A DNA stretch of 55,541 nucleotides, taken from assembly GCA_020853095.1 (NCBI GenBank), contig JADYZN010000037.1, positions 1-55,541 on the forward strand, given 5' to 3'. The notes under the pieces were generated by a model that saw only the letters and a program-made list of their open reading frames with translations, was not told the DNA's origin and did not search any database. Position 1 is the first letter of the stretch, and every line of letters starts with the position of its first letter. A program made the position numbers and the translations under genes. Source of the DNA: Phycisphaerales bacterium. GTDB lineage: Bacteria; Planctomycetota; Phycisphaerae; Tepidisphaerales; Tepidisphaeraceae. Below are positions 17,419-24,821 of this stretch, piece after piece.

Positions 17419-18444
17419 TTACTGAATCGGGCGGGTGGAGGGGTTGATTGGCGGGATTTTCAGCACTCCGGACCCCTTCTCTCCAAACCATGCGATTTCC
17501 CGATGCAGCAGGTCGATTTCGATCATCTGGTGCGGATCCACATCACTGACTTTCCATGTCAAAGGAATTTCCACCTTTTGGCCCGGCTGTAATGCCCGGC
17601 CCAAGGGTTCGCCGGCCAGGATTTTCTTTGGGCCGTTTGGCTGGGGTTGATAGGTCGTCACCTCGATGGGATGGCCTCCATCCATGGGGAAAGGCGTACG
17701 GCTTATATTGGTCACTGTCACGACCGCCTGCACCACCTGTGGATCACCCGGCGGTTGCCAGTGGCGAATTTCCAGTTTCGCATCGTAAAAGCCCGGCCGG
17801 TACGATTCGATCAGATACCGCTTAAATTCGGCCCATCCGCCGGTCGATACGCCGCGAGCCTGGCAGTCGGATTGGTATTGATCCAGAATCTCATCCACAT
17901 CCTCCCCCCAGACGCCGACATGCAGATACCGCACGGAAAGCTGCTGTTTGACGGCCTGATCAAAGGATTGGCCCTGCATCATGGCGACCATCACCGCGGC
18001 CAGGCCGGTGCGGTCGGCGCCGGCGTTGCAATGAATCAAGACCGGCCGGGGGGCGGATTCGATGGCCTCCAGCAGGTTGATCATCTCCTGGTGGGATGGC
18101 AGCCGGTGCATCGCCATCGGCAGGTAAATCATCTCGATGCCCAATTGCGATGCGATCGATTCCTCCTGGCCGCTGCGCGAGCCGGCATTGCGGCTGTTGA
18201 GCTTGATAATGCTCCTGAGGCCATCGTCTTTGACCAGCCGTCGCAACAAATCCTCATCCGGCTGGGCCGAGCGATAGACCTGCGTCCCGTCGATCCGGTG
18301 CAGATTCAGCCACACAAATCGCTGGATCAGGAAATATCCAAGGCAAAACAGCCCCGCCAGGAGAATGCAAATCAGGACTCCCCGCGCGAGCCATCCGGTG
18401 GGATGTTTGTTTCGGACGGGTTGTGGGGTCGTCGATTCCGGCAT
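17419..18444 (-). CDS. Membrane-anchored tyrosine/dual-specificity phosphatase-like protein
   Basis: A 341-residue protein. One N-terminal membrane segment (about 20-42, VLICILLAGLFCLGYFLI) is followed by a PTP-fold domain with the CX5R loop HCNAGADRTG (Cys139, Arg145) and upstream elements LHRIDGTQVYRSAQ and GLRSIIKLNSRNAG that fit the DSP/Siw14-like group. The C-terminal ~130 residues (LEIRHWQPPGDPQVVQAVVT, then LQPGQKVEIPLTWKVSDV) look like a beta-sandwich of unknown role. It likely dephosphorylates a phospho-protein, inositol phosphate or lipid at the membrane. It is divergent from the FabZ-like gene, 100 bases apart, and not part of suf. Confidence 0.8.
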   Translation of the reverse strand: MPESTTPQPVRNKHPTGWLARGVLICILLAGLFCLGYFLIQRFVWLNLHRIDGTQVYRSAQPDEDLLRRLVKDDGLRSIIKLNSRNAGSRSGQEESIASQLGIEMIYLPMAMHRLPSHQEMINLLEAIESAPRPVLIHCNAGADRTGLAAVMVAMMQGQSFDQAVKQQLSVRYLHVGVWGEDVDEILDQYQSDCQARGVSTGGWAEFKRYLIESYRPGFYDAKLEIRHWQPPGDPQVVQAVVTVTNISRTPFPMDGGHPIEVTTYQPQPNGPKKILAGEPLGRALQPGQKVEIPLTWKVSDVDPHQMIEIDLLHREIAWFGEKGSGVLKIPPINPSTRPIQ

Positions 18445-18544
18445 GGATCAGGCCATTGTGTTCCATCGGCCGGCATGAATCAATTGCGTCAAAACGCCGT
18501 TGCGCCCTTGAAAACCTCTTGTTCCACCGATACAAACCCTGCGC

Positions 18545-19042
18545 GTGAAATTCAACCTCATCGACAAAATCGAGCGGATCAGCGACGAACGGGTCGTCGC
18601 GGTGAAATACGTCAGTTTGGCCGAGGAATATCTGGCGGACCATTTCCCGACGTTTCCGGTGTTGCCGGGCGTGATGATGCTCGAAGCCGCCACGCAGGCG
18701 GCCGGCTGGTTGATGCACCATCGCAGCGATTTCGCCTGTTCCATGGCGGTTTTGAAGGAAGTTAGAAACATCAAATACGGCAATTTTGTCGCCCCGGGCC
18801 ATTTTCTGAGGCTTGAGCTGGAATGGTTCAAACCCACCGACACGGGCGGGGTATTCAAACTGACCGGACAGGTCGGCCAGGCCACGGCGGTTGCCGGAAG
18901 GCTTGAATTGGCCTACTTTAATCTCGCAGACAAGCAGCCGGAGCTGGCGTCGCTCGACGCCCCGCTGCGACAACACAACCGCCAGCGCTATGCGCTGGTC
19001 GCCCCGGCCCATGCCGCGGCAAATCCGATATTGAATTCATAA
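18545..19042 (+). CDS. FabZ/FabA-like 3-hydroxyacyl-ACP dehydratase
   Basis: A 165-residue hot-dog-fold protein. The active-site helix is present: DHFPTFPVLPGVMMLEAATQ, with the catalytic His before FP and the Glu in LEA. It also has KEVRNIKYGNFVAPG, as in FabZ. It would dehydrate 3-hydroxyacyl-ACP during acyl-chain elongation. The start is GTG at 18545; no ATG precedes the catalytic region and the ribosome site is weak. The acyl carrier protein gene follows after 25 bases, so they are probably one unit. It may be a specialised lipid or polyketide-like enzyme rather than the housekeeping FabZ. Confidence 0.82.
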   Translation: MKFNLIDKIERISDERVVAVKYVSLAEEYLADHFPTFPVLPGVMMLEAATQAAGWLMHHRSDFACSMAVLKEVRNIKYGNFVAPGHFLRLELEWFKPTDTGGVFKLTGQVGQATAVAGRLELAYFNLADKQPELASLDAPLRQHNRQRYALVAPAHAAANPILNS

Positions 19043-19067
19043 AACACCCACACTCTCGGAGTCACTT

Positions 19068-19451
19068 ATGGCCATGTCCCGCGACGAAATTTACAAGAAA
19101 GTTCAAGGCGTCCTGGTCGATGCGCTGGGCGTCGATGAAGAAGATGTCACCCCGGACGCCACCCTGCGCGGCGACCTGGGGGCTGAGTCGATCGACTTTC
19201 TGGACATCGTGTTCCGCCTCGAAAAAGCCTTCGGCATCAAGATTCCCCGCGGCGAGATGTTCCCCGAGGACATCTTCAACAACGCCGCCTACGTCCAGAA
19301 CGGCCGGGTCACCCCTGAAGGTTTGGTCGAGCTGAAGAAGCGCATGCCGCACATGGATTTCACCACCTTCGAAAAAGACCCGGACATCAACAAAATGCAG
19401 TTCACCGTCGATACGATTGTGAATTACATTGAAGGCAAAATGAAAGGATAA
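19068..19451 (+). CDS. Acyl carrier protein, C-terminally extended
   Basis: A 127-residue carrier protein with the phosphopantetheine site DLGAESIDFLD (Ser41) and the usual four-helix start (DEIYKKVQGVLVDALGVDEE). Ordinary ACPs have about 77 residues. Here the segment after FGIKIPRGEMFPEDIF carries an insertion (NNAAYVQNGRVTPEGLVELK) and an extra DINKMQFTVDTIVNYIEGK end, a plan known from stand-alone ACPs of special pathways. A GGAG site precedes ATG 19068. It lies directly behind the FabZ-like gene, so it is a likely partner of that dehydratase and perhaps of the nearby dehydrogenase-like protein only by proximity. Confidence 0.88.
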   Translation: MAMSRDEIYKKVQGVLVDALGVDEEDVTPDATLRGDLGAESIDFLDIVFRLEKAFGIKIPRGEMFPEDIFNNAAYVQNGRVTPEGLVELKKRMPHMDFTTFEKDPDINKMQFTVDTIVNYIEGKMKG

Positions 19452-19470
19452 TTTTACGGAACATCCAACC

Positions 19471-20640
19471 ATGCACCCGCGCAATCCAATCGGACCAGCC
19501 GCCATGGGGCTGGGTTTGTTGGCCTCCTTGTCGATGGCCGCACCGCCGGCCGGGACGGTCGGGCCGGGGGTGCCGGGGTTTGTCGTTCGGCCGGGGTATC
19601 GGGTGATGTTGGCGGCCGAAGACCTGCCCGAATGCCGGTTTATCGAAGTCGGCGACCAGGGCGAGTTGTTCGTCTCCATGCCCGGCGCGGGGACCATCTT
19701 GGAACTGCGCGACACCGATGGGGATGGAACATTCGACCAGCGAAGCGAATTTGTCACCGACAAAAAAACCGTGCACGGGATGCAGTATTTCGACGGGTGG
19801 CTCTGGTTTTCAACCTCCGGCGCGATCCACAAGGCCCGCGACACCAACGCCGACGGCAAGGCCGACGAGGTGGTCACGGTGCTGGATGGGCTGGTCTCCG
19901 GCGGCGGGCACTGGTTTCGATCGATCCTGGTGACGCCCGATGGCTTTTACACTTCGATCGGCGATGCGGGAAACATCGAAGACCCGGCCCAGACCGACCG
20001 CCAGAAAATCTGGCATTACACGCTGGATGGCAAAAACAAATCGCTGTTCGCATCCGGATTGCGCAACACCGAAAAACTGAGGCTTCGACCGGGAACCGAT
20101 GAGGTGTGGGGCGTGGATCATGGATCGGACAATTACGGCAGGGAACTGGGCGAAAATCGCGATCACCAACCGTTTACGGACATGAACCCGCCCGATGAAT
20201 TCAACCATTACATCCAGGGCGGTTTTTATGGCCACCCCTTCATCACCGGCAACCGCGTGCCGCGATTTGAATACATCAAACGGCCGGACATCGTCGAGCT
20301 GGGCGAAAAGACCATTCCCCCCGCCTGGGCCAACGGCGCGCACTGGGCGAACAACGGCTTTACGTTTTTAAGCCGGGACTATTTCCCCGACCACCAGGGG
20401 GATGCGCTGATCGCGTTCCATGGTTCGTGGAACAGCTCCCGGCCGGTGGGGTATTGCATCGGCCGAATCCTGTTCGACGACGTGACCGGCAACCCTTATG
20501 GGCAGTTGAAGATCGTCGATTGCCTGAGCAAAGACGGACAGGTGCTGGCCCGGCCGGTGGATTGCGCGGAAGCATCCGATGGCACAGTGCTGTTTTCGTG
20601 CGACCAGCCCCGCGCGATCTACCGCATCAGCCGGGAATAA
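19471..20640 (+). CDS. Exported sorbosone/PQQ-type dehydrogenase-like beta-propeller
   Basis: A 389-residue protein with a probable signal peptide (AMGLGLLASLSMAAPPAG). The body is a six-bladed propeller of the soluble glucose/L-sorbosone dehydrogenase and PVC membrane-bound dehydrogenase group: VRPGYRVMLAAEDLPECRFI, LRDTDGDGTFDQRSEF, RDTNADGKADEVVTVLDGL, then GLRNTEKLRLRPGTDEVWGV. The DTDGDG and DTNADG loops look calcium-binding. It would oxidise a sugar in the periplasm if PQQ-loaded. No heme c motif or PQQ synthesis gene is seen here. It starts 19 bases after the ACP gene and converges on tsf with a 12-base gap. Confidence 0.75.
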   Translation: MHPRNPIGPAAMGLGLLASLSMAAPPAGTVGPGVPGFVVRPGYRVMLAAEDLPECRFIEVGDQGELFVSMPGAGTILELRDTDGDGTFDQRSEFVTDKKTVHGMQYFDGWLWFSTSGAIHKARDTNADGKADEVVTVLDGLVSGGGHWFRSILVTPDGFYTSIGDAGNIEDPAQTDRQKIWHYTLDGKNKSLFASGLRNTEKLRLRPGTDEVWGVDHGSDNYGRELGENRDHQPFTDMNPPDEFNHYIQGGFYGHPFITGNRVPRFEYIKRPDIVELGEKTIPPAWANGAHWANNGFTFLSRDYFPDHQGDALIAFHGSWNSSRPVGYCIGRILFDDVTGNPYGQLKIVDCLSKDGQVLARPVDCAEASDGTVLFSCDQPRAIYRISRE

Positions 20641-20652
20641 GGCATCGCCCGT

Positions 20653-21468
20653 TCACTGGCCGACTTCGATGCGGGTGTACGCTTCGAGGGTGACGTTGTT
20701 CTTCTTGAGCAACTCTGTGATCGACCCCTTGAACTTGTCGGGGTTGATGAACGCCTGATCGAGCAGCACCCGTTCCTCGTAGAACGTTCGCATCTTTCCT
20801 TCGGCGATTTTTTCGGCGATGTTCTGCGGTTTGCCGCTGGCCTTGGCCTGTTCGATGGCCAGGTCGCGTTCCTTGGCCACCACGTCCGCCGGCAACTGTT
20901 CGCGCGTCAGGGAGAGCGCCAATGGCTTGGCGGCGGTGATGTGGATGCACAGGTCGCGGATCAGCTCGTCGGTGGCATTGGCCGATACCGACACGATCAC
21001 GCCGATTTTCCCGGTGATGGTGTACAGGTACAAGCCGACCTTGCCGGCGGGGTTGGACAACGCCGCCGTCCGGCCGACGCGGACGTTTTCGCCGGTCTGC
21101 TGGGCCACTTCGGTGATGTTCGCCTTGACCGCGTCGGCCTGGCTGACATCCGCCTGCGGGTTTTTCAGCAGCAGTTGGGCGGCATTGGTCGCCAGTTGCC
21201 GCACCGGATCGCTCTTGGCGGTGAAATCCGTGTTGCAGTTCACCTCGACCAGCGCCGCGGTTTTGCCATCATCCGACTGCACGCCGACCACGCGCCCTTC
21301 GCTGGCGGCGCGTTCGGTGATGGAGGTCTTGATCCCCTTCTTGCGGAATCCGTCGATCGCCTTTTCGATGTCGCCGTCGGTCTCGGTCAACATGCGCTTG
21401 CATTCCATCATGCCCTGACCGGTCTTGGCACGAAGTTCATTCACCAGTGATGCGGTAATAGCGGCCAT
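20653..21468 (-). CDS. tsf: Translation elongation factor Ts
   Basis: A 271-residue EF-Ts, the nucleotide exchange factor that recharges EF-Tu with GTP. The N-terminal UBA-like module (ASLVNELRAKTGQGMMECKR) is typical. The core has the conserved VEVNCNTDFTAKSDPVRQLA, whose TDF loop contacts EF-Tu. Length fits the family. It follows rpsB on the same strand, the usual bacterial pairing, though here a nested inverted-repeat element separates the two genes. Confidence 0.97.
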   Translation of the reverse strand: MAAITASLVNELRAKTGQGMMECKRMLTETDGDIEKAIDGFRKKGIKTSITERAASEGRVVGVQSDDGKTAALVEVNCNTDFTAKSDPVRQLATNAAQLLLKNPQADVSQADAVKANITEVAQQTGENVRVGRTAALSNPAGKVGLYLYTITGKIGVIVSVSANATDELIRDLCIHITAAKPLALSLTREQLPADVVAKERDLAIEQAKASGKPQNIAEKIAEGKMRTFYEERVLLDQAFINPDKFKGSITELLKKNNVTLEAYTRIEVGQ

Positions 21469-21495
21469 TGCGTGTCTCCAATTCTGAAATCAATT

Positions 21496-21655
21496 GGCCA
21501 CAGAGACACAGAGAACACAGAGATGAAAATCAGTTTTAGCCACGGATGGGGCACGGATGCGAACAGATGAAATTAATAATCTGTGTCAATCTGTGCCCCA
21601 TCTGTGGCAAAATCGTATTTGTCTTTCTCAGTGGTCTCTGTGTCTCTGTGGCAAA
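21496..21655. repeat. Nested inverted-repeat element between rpsB and tsf
   Basis: A palindromic element of about 160 bp. Outer arms: GGCCACAGAGACACAGAG from 21497 against CTCTGTGTCTCTGTGGC near 21636-21652. Inner arms: GCCACGGATGGGGCACGGAT from 21539 against ATCTGTGCCCCATCTGTGGC ending at 21608. The composition differs from the flanks and neither arm is coding. Such CACAGAGACACAGAG/GGCACGGATG arrays occur as dispersed intergenic repeats in several bacterial phyla. As RNA it could form a long cruciform-like hairpin in the rpsB-tsf message and alter their ratio. Origin and effect are inferred. Confidence 0.75.
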
Positions 21656-21667
21656 ATTATTTTATTC

Positions 21668-22522
21668 TTACTGTCCGGCCGCCACTGTTTCTGGCGACGA
21701 TTGTTCTGCGGGAGTTTCGACTGCCGGGGCGGATTCCTCGGCTCCTTCGCGGGCGGATTCGGCACGGAACGCGGCCCGGCTGGATCGTTTACGCGGCGTG
21801 GCGGCGGCATCGGAATCGGCCTTGTCCACGCGGCCCTGCTTGCCGTCGATCGCCGAGTCGGCCAGTTCCTTGCAGATGATCTCGATCGCCCGCATGGCGT
21901 CATCGTTTCCGGGGATCGGCAGGTCGATCAGTTCCGGATCGCTGTCGGTGTCGATCAGCGCGATGGTCGGAACGCCCATCTTGCGGGCTTCCTTCACGGC
22001 GATGTGTTCGCGTCGGGTGTCCACGATGAACATGACGCCCGGCATGCGTTCCATCTTGCGGATGCCTTCCAGGTTGGCCTTGATCTTGTCCATCTCACGC
22101 TGGAGCGTGGATTTCATCTTTTTGGAATACGATTCGATCTGGCCGGTCGCGAACAGTTTTTCAAGTTCTTCCAGGCGGTTCAAGCGGGCGCGAATGGTGC
22201 GGAAGTTGGTCAGCGTGCCACCCAGCCAGCGCTCGGAGACGTAGTGCATTCCCGAACGCTTTGCTTCTTCCTCGACCGCGAAGCGGGCCTGCCGCTTGGT
22301 GCCGACGAACAGGATGTCCTTGCCGGAGCCAACCATGTTCTGAACCAGCTTCTTGGCGCGAAGCAACCCCTTGAGGGTCTCCTTCACGTCAATGATGTGG
22401 ATCATGTTGCGCTTGCCGTGAATGTACGGCTCCATTTTGGGATTCCACCGACTGACGCGGTGTCCAAAATGCACGCCGGCATCCACCAGACCTTTAACCA
22501 GTTCCGCTTGTGACTGAGCCAT
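21668..22522 (-). CDS. rpsB: 30S ribosomal protein S2
   Basis: A 284-residue S2. The start at 22522 (MAQSQAELVKGLVDAGVHFG) has GGAG upstream; earlier in-frame codons read as leader. Signature parts: VHFGHRVSRWNPKMEPYIHG, ERWLGGTLTNFRTIRARLNR, and IDTDSDPELIDLPIPGNDDA. The last ~50 residues (after IDGKQGRVDKADSDAAATP) form a low-complexity Ala/Glu-rich tail beyond the usual family end, common in planctomycetes. It precedes tsf. Confidence 0.97.
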   Translation of the reverse strand: MAQSQAELVKGLVDAGVHFGHRVSRWNPKMEPYIHGKRNMIHIIDVKETLKGLLRAKKLVQNMVGSGKDILFVGTKRQARFAVEEEAKRSGMHYVSERWLGGTLTNFRTIRARLNRLEELEKLFATGQIESYSKKMKSTLQREMDKIKANLEGIRKMERMPGVMFIVDTRREHIAVKEARKMGVPTIALIDTDSDPELIDLPIPGNDDAMRAIEIICKELADSAIDGKQGRVDKADSDAAATPRKRSSRAAFRAESAREGAEESAPAVETPAEQSSPETVAAGQ

Positions 22523-22634
22523 AATGAAACTCCATCGCGACGCTTTGGTCGCCAGCCCGTGCGACGCCGACCGCCAAGACGCCGGCACCACAATGGGGCT
22601 TGTCTGTTAATCGAGATTGTAAAACAACAAAGAA

Positions 22635-22675
22635 CCGTGCCGAGTCCCAATCCCCTTGCGGGCAGACCGGCACGG
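22635..22675 (-). promoter_or_regulatory. Hairpin in the rpsB upstream region
   Basis: An 8-bp perfect stem, CCGTGCCG (22635-22642) against CGGCACGG (22668-22675), encloses a smaller CCC/GGG hairpin. On the minus strand it is followed by TTCTTTGTTGTTTT, so it looks like an attenuator or terminator about 115 bases before rpsB. A second small palindrome, CTTGG-CAGG-CCAAG, lies at 22682-22695. The whole 22523-22879 gap has no ORF worth calling. It must contain the divergent promoters of rpsB and rpmI and possibly an S2 leader. Confidence 0.4.
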
Positions 22676-22879
22676 CTGGCCCTTGGCAGGCCAAGAGATA
22701 CAATTTAATCCATCCCCATTCGCAATTCAAGCACAGCCATGGATTTAATTGCCCAAAATCTTCATCATTTTCATCCGTGACAATTCATGCCGCGCAGGTG
22801 TGGACTTGGCCGTGCCGGGCGGTTATGATCCCCGCCCCCGCTGCCAGCGGGGTGGATTTCTTTTTGACCAAGGATCGTC

Positions 22880-23155
22880 ATGGCCTATAAGTTCAAGCCG
22901 AACAAGAGCGTACTGAAGCGCTTCCGCGTGTCCAAAACCGGCAAAGTCAAGCGTGGACATTCCTTTCGTTCGCACCTGTTGAGCGGACGAAGTTCCAAGA
23001 AAAAGCGTCATCTTCGCCGTTCGGCCATTCTTTTCGAGGGTCATGCCCGCAACATGCGTGAGATGATCGGCATGTCCGGGCGTCGGCCCAACCAGATCGC
23101 CCATGAGCGGGCGCTGGATGCGAAAAATCAGGCCGAAAACACCCAAGCCGAGTAA
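22880..23155 (+). CDS. rpmI: 50S ribosomal protein L35
   Basis: A 91-residue L35. The conserved part is residues about 1-65: KPNKSVLKRFRVSKTGKVKR, GHSFRSHLLSGRSSKKKRHL and RRSAILFEGHARNMREMIGM. It runs about 25 residues longer than typical L35 through RRPNQIAHERALDAKNQAEN. An AAGGA site precedes the ATG. rplT follows, as usual, but infC, normally first in this operon, is about 29 kb away. Confidence 0.93.
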   Translation: MAYKFKPNKSVLKRFRVSKTGKVKRGHSFRSHLLSGRSSKKKRHLRRSAILFEGHARNMREMIGMSGRRPNQIAHERALDAKNQAENTQAE

Positions 23156-23173
23156 AGACAACAGCTTACAAGA

Positions 23174-23224
23174 GCCTGTCATTATGACGGGCCTAAAACA
23201 AAAGCAAAGGCGCGTTGCCTTTGC
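23174..23224 (+). promoter_or_regulatory. Paired hairpins between rpmI and rplT (L20 leader candidate)
   Basis: Two stems stand in the 131-base gap: GCCTGTCA/TGACGGGC (23174-23192, one G-U pair) and GCAAAGGC/GCCTTTGC (23204-23224, perfect 8 bp, loop GCGTT). L20 is known to repress its own operon by binding leader RNA structures that mimic its rRNA site. A structured intercistronic gap just before rplT fits that idea. Neither stem is followed by a U-run, so they are not terminators. Confidence 0.4.
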
Positions 23225-23286
23225 AGCCATGCCGCCCGAAGTTGGGAATTGTGCCTCTGGCTCCACCTGTTTGAAAGGATTGCATC

Positions 23287-23658
23287 ATGCCTCGCGTTAC
23301 CCGTGGGACGGTTCACGCCCGCAAACGCAAACGGATTCTGAAGCGCGCCAGTGGCTTTCGTGCCGCTCCGGGCGTGCAATATCGTCAGGCCCTCGAATTT
23401 ACGCGAAAGGCGGACGTTTACGCCTATCGTGACCGCCGCCAGAAAAAACGGCATTTCCGCACCCTTTGGATCACCCGCCTGTCGGCGGCGTTGCGGGAAC
23501 GCGGGATCAGCTACAGCCGGTTTATCCCCGCGTTGATCGCGGCGGGCATTGAATTAAACCGGAAGATGCTCAGCGAACTGGCCATCTGCGACCCGGCCGC
23601 CTTTGATGCGGTCGTCGAGCAGGCCCGCCCGCATCTGCACGTGCCGGCGACCGCTTAA
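23287..23658 (+). CDS. rplT: 50S ribosomal protein L20
   Basis: A 123-residue L20, normal length. Signature: MPRVTRGTVHARKRKRILKR, ASGFRAAPGVQYRQALEFTR, YAYRDRRQKKRHFRTLWITR and RERGISYSRFIPALIAAGIE. It is an early-assembly 23S rRNA binder and an operon autoregulator in studied bacteria. An AAAGGA ribosome site lies upstream and a clear terminator follows. Confidence 0.97.
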   Translation: MPRVTRGTVHARKRKRILKRASGFRAAPGVQYRQALEFTRKADVYAYRDRRQKKRHFRTLWITRLSAALRERGISYSRFIPALIAAGIELNRKMLSELAICDPAAFDAVVEQARPHLHVPATA

Positions 23659-23689
23659 GTGCTTGTAAACCAACAAGTTGGGATTGTTA

Positions 23690-23723
23690 AAAAGACGCGG
23701 CCATTCGGTCGCGTTCTTTTTTT
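23690..23723. terminator. Bidirectional intrinsic terminator after rplT
   Basis: Stem ACGCGGCC/GGTCGCGT with loop ATTC (one G-U pair), flanked by a run of A on the left and TTCTTTTTTT on the right. It therefore works for rplT on the plus strand and for the convergent MCE gene (ending at 23733) on the minus strand. Confidence 0.85.
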
Positions 23724-23732
23724 GCGCCTGAA

Positions 23733-24719
23733 CTATTTGTTCAACTTGAGGGTCATCCCTTCCTGTTCCCACTGTTCCACGAGGCGTTTGAGGTCGAACA
23801 TGGTAGCGCTGAGTTGCTGGGAAATTTCAACCAATCCCTGGTAGAGCTTGGGATCGTTGAGCAGCAGGCCGGCGGTTCCCTGGCCTGTGTTGACCTTGTC
23901 GGCGATGGATTGAAAGGTTTCCAGCAATTTGGCGACCTGTTCGATCCGGCCGCTGACATCCTTGGCAAGCTGATCAATGTGCCCTTCGGTCTTTTGGATG
24001 GTTCCCTGGGCCTGGGTGGTCAGGTCGTTGAGTTTGGCGCTGGTCTGTTCGAGGGTGGCGCCGATGCGGTTGGCGGTTTCGGTGGCGGTGCGGACGTTGG
24101 CGACGGCGACGCGGATGTTGTCCCGCATTGTTTCATCACCGACGATGGTTTGAACGTTGTCGAGAATCTGCCCGACCTTGACCAGTTGCTGTTGGACGGT
24201 CTGAACCGCCTGATCGAGATGGATCACGAGGTTGGATTCGCGAAACTGCTTGCTGGTCAATTTCAAATCGGCGGCCAGTTCGGTGAACGCGGGCGGCAAA
24301 ACGTCCAGCCCGACAAAGGTGGCGTGCAACTGCTGGTTGTCGGCCAGGTGTGGGCCGGATGGCTCGTTGGTTTCCAAGACCAGTGCCGCGCCCGAACCGA
24401 TCAGCCCCTGGGTGCGGATGACGGCCGAGACGTTGCCGGGGATGGGCCATTTCTGGTCGATGCGGGCGTCGATAATGATGTCGCGTTGATTGTCGGCGAT
24501 GGTGACGGCGGAGACCCGGCCGACGTTGACGCCGCGATAAAGGACCGGAGAGCCGGCGTTGATCCCATCCGCCCGGTCGGCGATGATGCGGATGGTGAAC
24601 TGGGGTTCGACGAACAGGCGGGCCGGCGCATCGCCGAATTTCAGGATCATCACGCCCAACAGGATCAGCGATCCAAGGACCGTGATCCCCACGATGAGGT
24701 TTTTCTTGTAGGAAGACAT
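23733..24719 (-). CDS. MlaD/MCE-family lipid-transport substrate-binding protein
   Basis: A 328-residue protein with an N-terminal membrane anchor (NLIVGITVLGSLILLGVMIL) and an MCE domain (about 38-120: FTIRIIADRADGINAGSPVL, YRGVNVGRVSAVTI, TQGLIGSGAALVLE). A long helical region follows (NVRTATETANRIGATLEQTS, then DVSGRIEQVAKLLETFQSI), probably a coiled coil forming the needle or barrel seen in MCE assemblies. It would move phospholipid between membranes as part of an Mla-like ABC system, but no mlaE or mlaF gene is adjacent. It is convergent with rplT and divergent from the DUF1570-like gene. Confidence 0.85.
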   Translation of the reverse strand: MSSYKKNLIVGITVLGSLILLGVMILKFGDAPARLFVEPQFTIRIIADRADGINAGSPVLYRGVNVGRVSAVTIADNQRDIIIDARIDQKWPIPGNVSAVIRTQGLIGSGAALVLETNEPSGPHLADNQQLHATFVGLDVLPPAFTELAADLKLTSKQFRESNLVIHLDQAVQTVQQQLVKVGQILDNVQTIVGDETMRDNIRVAVANVRTATETANRIGATLEQTSAKLNDLTTQAQGTIQKTEGHIDQLAKDVSGRIEQVAKLLETFQSIADKVNTGQGTAGLLLNDPKLYQGLVEISQQLSATMFDLKRLVEQWEQEGMTLKLNK

Positions 24720-24821
24720 TGGGGGCCTGTTCGGGATTTTTCGGCGGATGGCACGATAAAATGAGCCTCCGCCGCACGCAAGCGACGCGGGTCAACTGTA
24801 ACGGTTGGATTGTGGATTGTC

